Shown: positions 36,739 through 40,653 of the stretch, one piece after another | How positions within the stretch are numbered: position 1 is the first letter of the stretch | Layout of the letters: each line of letters begins with the position of its first letter | IMG/VR virus record: IMGVR_UViG_3300022932_000008 | Coordinates: 1-40,653 of that record | DNA from: a virus | Strand: one strand, 5' to 3' | DNA: 40,653 nucleotides | Notes under the pieces: model-generated | The model's database searches: none | Seen by the model: the letters and a program-made list of their open reading frames with translations, nothing else | Told to the model about the DNA's origin: nothing | Position numbers and translations under genes: made by a program

Positions 36739-36836
36739 TCCTCGCTTTTTTCTTTTGCGTACTTTCTAACATCCTTGATTACTTTCGGATGGCATATCAC
36801 TGGATAACGCTTGCCTATAAATTTTTTTCTTCCCAT
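36678..36836 (-). CDS. Small basic protein, RHH-like candidate, 52 aa
   Basis: It reads MGRKKFIGKRYPVICHPKVI and on through a KDVRKYAKEKSEEYVKN helix to ITGNS. A GRKK start, a strand (YPVICHP) and following helices fit the small RHH-like layout, although similarity to the other three is loose. It is 2 nt below the 204-aa gene and overlaps the 64-aa HTH gene. Confidence 0.5.
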   Translation of the reverse strand: MGRKKFIGKRYPVICHPKVIKDVRKYAKEKSEEYVKNTTTVIDRASEITGNS

Positions 36837-36838
36837 GA

Positions 36839-37453
36839 TTAAAAAGGATTATCTCCATCTGTTCTTAAATCAATACTCATATCACTAGATTGACCGTTAA
36901 TGATTTTTCTAGTATAAACATCTAAATTGCTTAAAACTGAATTGCACTTTTCTTGAGCAACTATTGCCTTTTCTTGAAGCTCTAATTTTATTCTTTCAAA
37001 TCCATCTTTTAACAATTCTGGTATTTCTTTTGCGCAATCTCCCCAACGGGCAATTAAGTAAGCGTCTTTTTGCCAAGAATACCCTTTTTCTTTAGCAGTA
37101 TCATTTTGCCATTTGTAACCAATCATTAAGGGGTCTAATTGCTTATCATCAAACCAAATTTTTACACTTTCAAACATATCATTGTCTTTAGCAAATTTAT
37201 ACACTTCCAATATTTCTAAAGGAATAGTGGATCTCTTGTACTCTGAAATGTCTAAACTAGAAGGGCACAACGCTTTTAATTGTCTTTGCATAGCTTGGTT
37301 TAAAATAGGATATACTACTGGGCATTTCTGTTGCTCAACATCTTGCTGTGTGGCTAAACCTAGTTCGCTAGCTAAAGCATTATATTTCTCTAAATCTTGT
37401 TCATTGAAAATTAAAGTTTCGTTCTCCAATTCTCTGTAAATTTTTACTTCCAT
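36839..37453 (-). CDS. Early phage protein with SSB-like C-terminal tip, 204 aa
   Basis: No family recognised. It is a mixed alpha/beta protein with two Trp-containing segments (IGYKWQNDTAKEKGYSWQKD) and a helical C-terminal half, ending in an acidic tail SIDLRTDGDNPF. The final D-N-P-F resembles the D-D-x-P-F tip that bacterial SSBs use to recruit partners. It is the first gene after the promoter at 37482-37535 and lies next to the SSB-like gene. Confidence 0.6.
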   Translation of the reverse strand: MEVKIYRELENETLIFNEQDLEKYNALASELGLATQQDVEQQKCPVVYPILNQAMQRQLKALCPSSLDISEYKRSTIPLEILEVYKFAKDNDMFESVKIWFDDKQLDPLMIGYKWQNDTAKEKGYSWQKDAYLIARWGDCAKEIPELLKDGFERIKLELQEKAIVAQEKCNSVLSNLDVYTRKIINGQSSDMSIDLRTDGDNPF

Positions 37454-37481
37454 AATTTTTATTTTTTAAATTTATATACCA

Positions 37482-37535
37482 CAAATATAAGTAACTTTTA
37501 TTTATAAACAATACTTTTATTTAAAACTTTAACAT
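37482..37535 (-). promoter_or_regulatory. Early promoter with upstream 13-mer
   Basis: On the minus strand the 13-mer ATGTTAAAGTTTT (37535-37523), 11 nt, TTG (37511-37509), 19 nt, TATATTTG (37489-37482). It drives the long early operon starting at 37453. It immediately follows the terminator at 37536-37564. Confidence 0.8.
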
Positions 37536-37564
37536 AAAAAAATAACCCTCGGCTAGGAGGGTTA
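37536..37564 (-). terminator. Intrinsic terminator after the SSB-like gene
   Basis: A perfect 8-bp stem TAACCCTC/GAGGGTTA with 6-nt loop is followed by seven T on the minus strand. It separates the recombination operon from the 37453 operon. Confidence 0.85.
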
Positions 37565-37572
37565 GGATTGTG

Positions 37573-37938
37573 TCAGAATGCTAAATCATCATCTTCATCT
37601 ATTTCAATGTCAGCCTCTGGAACTGCATCATTTGATTTTTTTTCGAATATTTTTAAATTTCCAAAATAAGGCAGTTTGATTTCTTTTGCTTTTTCTGCAC
37701 CTAACTTTTTATAAATTTCAGAAGGTAATTTTTGAACTTGAAAGCCCCAATTACCATTAGAGTCCTCGCTATCCATTGTGACAACATCCGTCTGCATATA
37801 AACAGCGTCTTCTTTTAGAGTTAAATAATTGTCATCAATCGGGATTACCAAGCATTTTTGACCTGATTTAGACGTAATAATTTTGTGTTGTAATTTTGTA
37901 AGCGATACGCTCATTGCGTAAGATTGTAATTTTGCCAT
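37573..37938 (-). CDS. SSB-like single-stranded DNA-binding protein candidate, 121 aa
   Basis: It consists of beta-rich sequence over about 95 residues followed by an acidic, disordered tail ending DIEIDEDDDLAF, closely resembling the D-D-D-I-P-F tip of bacterial SSBs. The core was not matched to a named OB-fold family. Its position next to a RecT-like annealing protein, a common pairing, supports ssDNA binding in recombination and replication. Confidence 0.65.
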   Translation of the reverse strand: MAKLQSYAMSVSLTKLQHKIITSKSGQKCLVIPIDDNYLTLKEDAVYMQTDVVTMDSEDSNGNWGFQVQKLPSEIYKKLGAEKAKEIKLPYFGNLKIFEKKSNDAVPEADIEIDEDDDLAF

Positions 37939-37943
37939 TGTAT

Positions 37944-38393
37944 TTAAAATTTAATTGTTATTGATGATTTACGTGGTGTTGATGATACTTTTGGAATCGT
38001 GTTTCCGTAAGCATCAAAAAATGAATCTTTCGATTTGTAAGCTAATTTTAAAAGCTCTTCCCTTTCTTTTAAATCATTGAATAAAGTTAAATAAACTTCA
38101 TCTTCTTTATAATTCAAAGTTTCTCCTCCGTTAACAGGATTGAACTCTACACCTAATACACTTACTTTTTCCGTATCAATAATTGACTCACGGAATGTTG
38201 ACAAGGCAGAAGAAATAACTTCGTTTAAACGGGCTAAATTTGCTCCAAAGTGCATTTTGTCAACCTCTCCAGATTCTAAAACCGATTTAACTAAATTAAT
38301 GCCTGTCGCTGTAGCTTCTTTTTTTGTAAAAGTGCTATCGTATAATGTTGCCATTTCTTCGGCACGCATAACCTCGAATAAATTTTTACTCAT
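37944..38393 (-). CDS. Conserved early protein of recombination operon, 149 aa
   Basis: Not recognised by name. Helical N-terminal half (KKEATATGINLVKSVLESGE) and a beta/loop-rich centre (GVEFNPVNGGETLNY) with basic C-terminus (KSSITIKF). It overlaps the RecT-like gene by 8 nt and precedes the SSB-like gene by 5 nt, so the three are probably one functional set. Confidence 0.6.
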   Translation of the reverse strand: MSKNLFEVMRAEEMATLYDSTFTKKEATATGINLVKSVLESGEVDKMHFGANLARLNEVISSALSTFRESIIDTEKVSVLGVEFNPVNGGETLNYKEDEVYLTLFNDLKEREELLKLAYKSKDSFFDAYGNTIPKVSSTPRKSSITIKF

Positions 38394-39069
38394 TTCTTAA
38401 TTGTTTTAATTTTTCTTCCAAAGTTAATACTTGTGCAGCAGTAGCGGTTAATTTACATTCTTCAATTGCGTTAAGCACTTCTTCCAATCTTTCGGCTGTT
38501 GCTGTATCTAAAAGCTTTTTATGTTGAGCATTATTCATTGATGGAATAACTTCTGCTTTATCCTCTACAACCGTGTGCGGAACATCTTCTGTTTGTTCTG
38601 GCATTTCTTCTGGAACGTAAACAGGGCCCGAAAATACATCAGGACAAAACCATTTAACACCGTTTGAAATAGCACGAGCAAATAACATATTCTTAGGAAA
38701 CTTATCGATATTCTTAGTCAATGCTTTTTTAGCATCTTCAATTGAAAAACTAGAGTTTCCAATCATTTCTTTACCTTGGTAAAAGTCAATAGAACAGTTT
38801 TTTTCTGTCATTTCTACTACCTTGTAATCATACTTACCAGACCCCTTAACGGTCGAAGCGATCAATCCAGCCCCAATAGTTGGCTTGCCTTGTATAATGT
38901 GTATCCCTGACATTGCAGCAAAAGGAGGTATTCCAATTTCTTGACCTGCTTGAATTTTAACAAAAGCCTGTCCCATTGCTTTTGCATCTGTAAACATTCC
39001 GCTTTCTGCAAATGTTTTAGCCATAACCATAATATCGTTTACTGGCATAATTGTAATCTCATTTTTCAT
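38386..39069 (-). CDS. RecT-like single-strand annealing protein, 227 aa
   Basis: The core follows the RecT-type pattern of Bacteroidota and other phages: FVKIQAGQEIGIPPFAAMSG (about 30-49), IHIIQGKPTIGAGLIASTVK (50-69), and FARAISNGVKWFCPDVF near 135-151. Such proteins anneal complementary strands during phage recombination. The C-terminal region is an extra helical tail (SMNNAQHKKLLDTATAERLE). An SSB-like protein is encoded in the same operon; no dedicated exonuclease is adjacent. Confidence 0.75.
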   Translation of the reverse strand: MKNEITIMPVNDIMVMAKTFAESGMFTDAKAMGQAFVKIQAGQEIGIPPFAAMSGIHIIQGKPTIGAGLIASTVKGSGKYDYKVVEMTEKNCSIDFYQGKEMIGNSSFSIEDAKKALTKNIDKFPKNMLFARAISNGVKWFCPDVFSGPVYVPEEMPEQTEDVPHTVVEDKAEVIPSMNNAQHKKLLDTATAERLEEVLNAIEECKLTATAAQVLTLEEKLKQLRNE

Positions 39070-39077
39070 AACTTTCT

Positions 39078-39272
39078 CTATTTTGAATTAGCTGCCACTT
39101 TTGCTCTAGCGTGGCACATTGATTTGTAATTATGTTGGTGGATGTTTTGTATTTTTTTCATCCAAACATCGAATTTTTCTACTCTTGATATTTTTTCCTC
39201 AGTTATTACATCTTCCATAATTTCAGAAGCTATAAGATTGTTGTGTTGTCGGAATATTTGTTGTGTATTCAT
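39078..39272 (-). CDS. Hypothetical early protein, 64 aa
   Basis: Not recognised. Helical, His/Gln-rich N-terminus (MNTQQIFRQHNNLIASEI) and basic C-terminus (CHARAKVAANSK). It lies between the 72-aa gene and the RecT-like gene with 2-8 nt spacing. Confidence 0.6.
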   Translation of the reverse strand: MNTQQIFRQHNNLIASEIMEDVITEEKISRVEKFDVWMKKIQNIHQHNYKSMCHARAKVAANSK

Positions 39273-39274
39273 AT

Positions 39275-39493
39275 CTAAACTATTTTATCAAGATTGTAAT
39301 GATTTTTGATATAACTAACATTTTCAGGATTTTTGAAATGTTTGCTTGTTTCTTCTAACGCTTCGGTAACTTTTAGTTTAGCGAATTCAATCATCATTTC
39401 TACCGCATCTGTATTTTTTTCCGTATAAAGCATTCTGTCAAAAACTTGTTTTGCTGTCTCAGAAACTGGCGCTTGTTTTTTCTCTTTTTTCAT
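39275..39493 (-). CDS. Hypothetical early protein, 72 aa
   Basis: Not recognised, but typical of small helical Bacteroidota phage proteins (KNTDAVEMMIEFAKLKVTEA). A basic N-terminal stretch (MKKEKKQAPVSE) leads into two helices. It overlaps the upstream gene as ATGA. Confidence 0.65.
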   Translation of the reverse strand: MKKEKKQAPVSETAKQVFDRMLYTEKNTDAVEMMIEFAKLKVTEALEETSKHFKNPENVSYIKNHYNLDKIV

Positions 39494-39720
39494 AATCCAA
39501 AATGTTTTTGTTTTAATTTTTCAGTTAACATTGATAGTTCTTTTTCGTAGTCTATCATTTTATCGATTGTGTTTTCAGTCACTTCAATGTAAGGCTTTGG
39601 AACAGCAGAGAATAACCTAAACCAATTATTTTGAATTGATTGAGGATTGCACCCTGTTAGTTTTGAAAGCACATTACAAAATAACTTTCGGTCTTTAATT
39701 TTTTTGAATTTGTCTAGCAT
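39490..39720 (-). CDS. Hypothetical early protein, 76 aa
   Basis: A helical protein with basic N-terminus (MLDKFKKIKDRKLFCNVLSK) and a possible HTH-like segment (KLTGCNPQSIQNNWFRLF). It overlaps the upstream gene by 7 nt and the downstream gene by 4 nt. No function is assigned. Confidence 0.65.
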   Translation of the reverse strand: MLDKFKKIKDRKLFCNVLSKLTGCNPQSIQNNWFRLFSAVPKPYIEVTENTIDKMIDYEKELSMLTEKLKQKHFGL

Positions 39721-39947
39721 ATTTTTAATGATTTTAATTTGTTTAACAAATAAATGTTACCAACTTGTTCAGCGTAGTCAATAAGCTCTTTGATGATTTC
39801 CCTTGCGTTTTTTAGGTCAGTCCTGTCATTTACTAATTCCCAATACCAATCCTCGTCAATGGTAACCTGAGGCGCTTCAATTTCTTTCTGGTTCGCTGGA
39901 TGTTGTGAATTTTCAACTCCTAAATGTGCTTCGTCGTAGTTTGTCAT
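39714..39947 (-). CDS. Hypothetical early protein, 77 aa
   Basis: An acidic, Trp-containing N-terminal half (ITIDEDWYWELV-like) and a helical C-terminal half (EIIKELIDYAEQVGNIYLLN). It overlaps the upstream gene as ATGA. Function unknown. Confidence 0.65.
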   Translation of the reverse strand: MTNYDEAHLGVENSQHPANQKEIEAPQVTIDEDWYWELVNDRTDLKNAREIIKELIDYAEQVGNIYLLNKLKSLKIC

Positions 39948-40237
39948 ATTTTGTCATATAAATTAAGCCTCAATATTTCGTCAAGTTTCGCTTCGTTTTG
40001 TGATTTTATTTTACTCCATATCTTACCTATTAATTTACAGTTTTCATAAATAACATTTTCAGGACAGTGAAAATAATCGTTTTGCTCTGTTCTAAAATTC
40101 CAAGCAAAAGGAAATCTAATTTCTATTTTTTCTCCCTTATTAAGTTTTAACTTACGGTTGAAATGTTTTTTATCTTCTCCTGTTAAAAAATTGTCAGTTG
40201 TTATTTCCCAAATCTGACCTACTTCAATTTCTTTCAT
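39944..40237 (-). CDS. Hypothetical early protein, beta-rich, 97 aa
   Basis: The start at 40237 (MKEIEVGQIWEITTDNFLTG) is used; an upstream ATG at 40276 would lie within or above the promoter. The opening V-G-Q-I-W-E and the beta-rich sequence (KIEIRFPFAWNFRTEQ) resemble small SH3-like phage proteins. First gene of the recombination operon, 26 nt below the -7 box. Confidence 0.65.
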   Translation of the reverse strand: MKEIEVGQIWEITTDNFLTGEDKKHFNRKLKLNKGEKIEIRFPFAWNFRTEQNDYFHCPENVIYENCKLIGKIWSKIKSQNEAKLDEILRLNLYDKI

Positions 40238-40262
40238 AATTTCTATTATTTTTTTGTTGTGA

Positions 40263-40314
40263 CAAATATACAACAATTATTAATATAAATAATAATTAAT
40301 TAAAACTTTAACAT
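40263..40314 (-). promoter_or_regulatory. Early promoter with upstream 13-mer
   Basis: On the minus strand the 13-mer ATGTTAAAGTTTT (40314-40302), 9 nt, TTA in place of TTG (40292-40290), 19 nt, TATATTTG (40270-40263). Spacing is the same as at 28350-28401. It lies 2 nt after the stop of the junction-spanning gene and drives the recombination operon. Confidence 0.75.
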
Positions 40315-40315
40315 A

Positions 40316-40653
40316 TTAATATAGTGGTGGATTTGGTTTTTGTATTGGTTGGTAGTGGGTGCTGAATTGTTTAAAATAATCAGGGTTAATGCTTTCAAAA
40401 AACCTATCTGTAATATTTAACGTTTCAGAATCTACCACCCAGTAAAACCCGTCTTTTTTAGGCAAATCATCCTCACTATTTATTTTGATCCATCCATTAT
40501 TATCTTCAATTCCTTGTAGGGATTTAGGTCTTACCCTCATAGTCCTACCGTCATATTCATCATAATCTTCATCTACTTTTTTAAAAAAATGCATCCATAA
40601 ACTATAGCTCATCCATCCATTTCCATCAATATTATGTGAATTGTATCTTTCTC
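40316..40653 (-). CDS. DUF551-like protein, 3' part (gene crosses the contig junction)
   Basis: The 3' part of the 123-aa gene that starts at 161. The recognisable domain is at the C-terminus: GWIKINSEDDLPKKDGFYWV, then FSTHYQPIQKPNPPLY, matching the W-I...L-P...Y-W-V and T-H-W-x-P-x-x-x-P-P pattern of DUF551 phage proteins of unknown role. Read alone, this end would suggest a start at 40612, which is an artefact of the cut. Confidence 0.8.
   Translation of the reverse strand, partial: ERYNSHNIDGNGWMSYSLWMHFFKKVDEDYDEYDGRTMRVRPKSLQGIEDNNGWIKINSEDDLPKKDGFYWVVDSETLNITDRFFESINPDYFKQFSTHYQPIQKPNPPLY
40527..40653. repeat. Contig-end direct repeat, right copy
   Basis: Identical to bases 1-127. 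Collapsing the two copies gives a continuous circular map in which the DUF551-like gene is intact. Confidence 0.95.

Overview
The window is the complete genome of a tailed siphovirus-like phage of a Bacteroidota host, most likely Flavobacterium or a close relative. The evidence is low GC, start codons preceded by A/T-rich leaders instead of Shine-Dalgarno sequences, promoters of the flavobacterial type TTG-N17-23-TAnnTTTG, and flavobacterial-looking signal peptides. The first 127 bases are repeated exactly as the last 127, so the map is a circle of 40,526 bp. One DUF551-like gene spans the junction, with its 5' part at 161..1 and its 3' part at 40653..40316. No integrase or phage repressor was recognised.

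Layout, read leftward because nearly all genes lie on the minus strand. (1) 40237-37573: small early genes, a RecT-like annealing protein and an SSB-like protein with an acidic tail. (2) 37453-30969: a 204-aa early protein, small DNA-binding proteins, a C5 cytosine methyltransferase, a Dam-like adenine methyltransferase, a DUF7768-type protein, an HNH endonuclease, an SF2 helicase and a VRR-NUC nuclease. (3) 30905-28896: a small HTH protein, a RepA-like AAA ATPase and an iteron-rich candidate origin. (4) 28895-27003: accessory genes and a tRNA-Leu-like relic. (5) 26935-20527: packaging and head genes, with TerS, TerL, a tRNA, portal, protease and HK97-type capsid, then connector candidates. 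(6) 20530-12248: tail tube, chaperone-like protein, tape measure and tail hub. (7) 12228-10567: a candidate small RNA and an operon of accessory micro-genes. (8) 10487-5054: distal tail, tail collar and fibre genes, interrupted by a homing endonuclease. (9) 5029-3112: a lysis cassette with holin candidates, GH19 endolysin and u-spanin. A second, rightward operon of small genes (871-3089) is divergent from a three- to four-gene leftward operon (733 through the junction to 40316).

Transcription can be sketched from sequence. Good promoter matches occur at 760-790 (-), 811-843 (+), 12078-12110, 12232-12262, 18693-18726, 26943-26972, 28350-28379, 37482-37511 and 40263-40292 (all -). Three of these share an exact 13-mer just upstream, a likely operator or activator site. 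Intrinsic terminators sit at many operon seams. At two of them the -33 element of the next promoter lies inside the terminator hairpin and the next gene would be nearly leaderless.

The most unusual signal is a pair. The tRNA next to the terminase has an anticodon arm that folds best with anticodon UUA, which would read the stop codon UAA. Separately, a nucleotidyltransferase-like gene at 11361-11957 is intact except for one in-frame TAA. These may be linked as ochre suppression, or each may be decay; two other small genes here are frameshifted. Other leads are a three-hairpin small RNA with its own promoter and terminator, a pseudoknot-capable leader upstream of the HNH gene, an iteron array beside the RepA-like gene, and a signal peptide on a tail-fibre protein.
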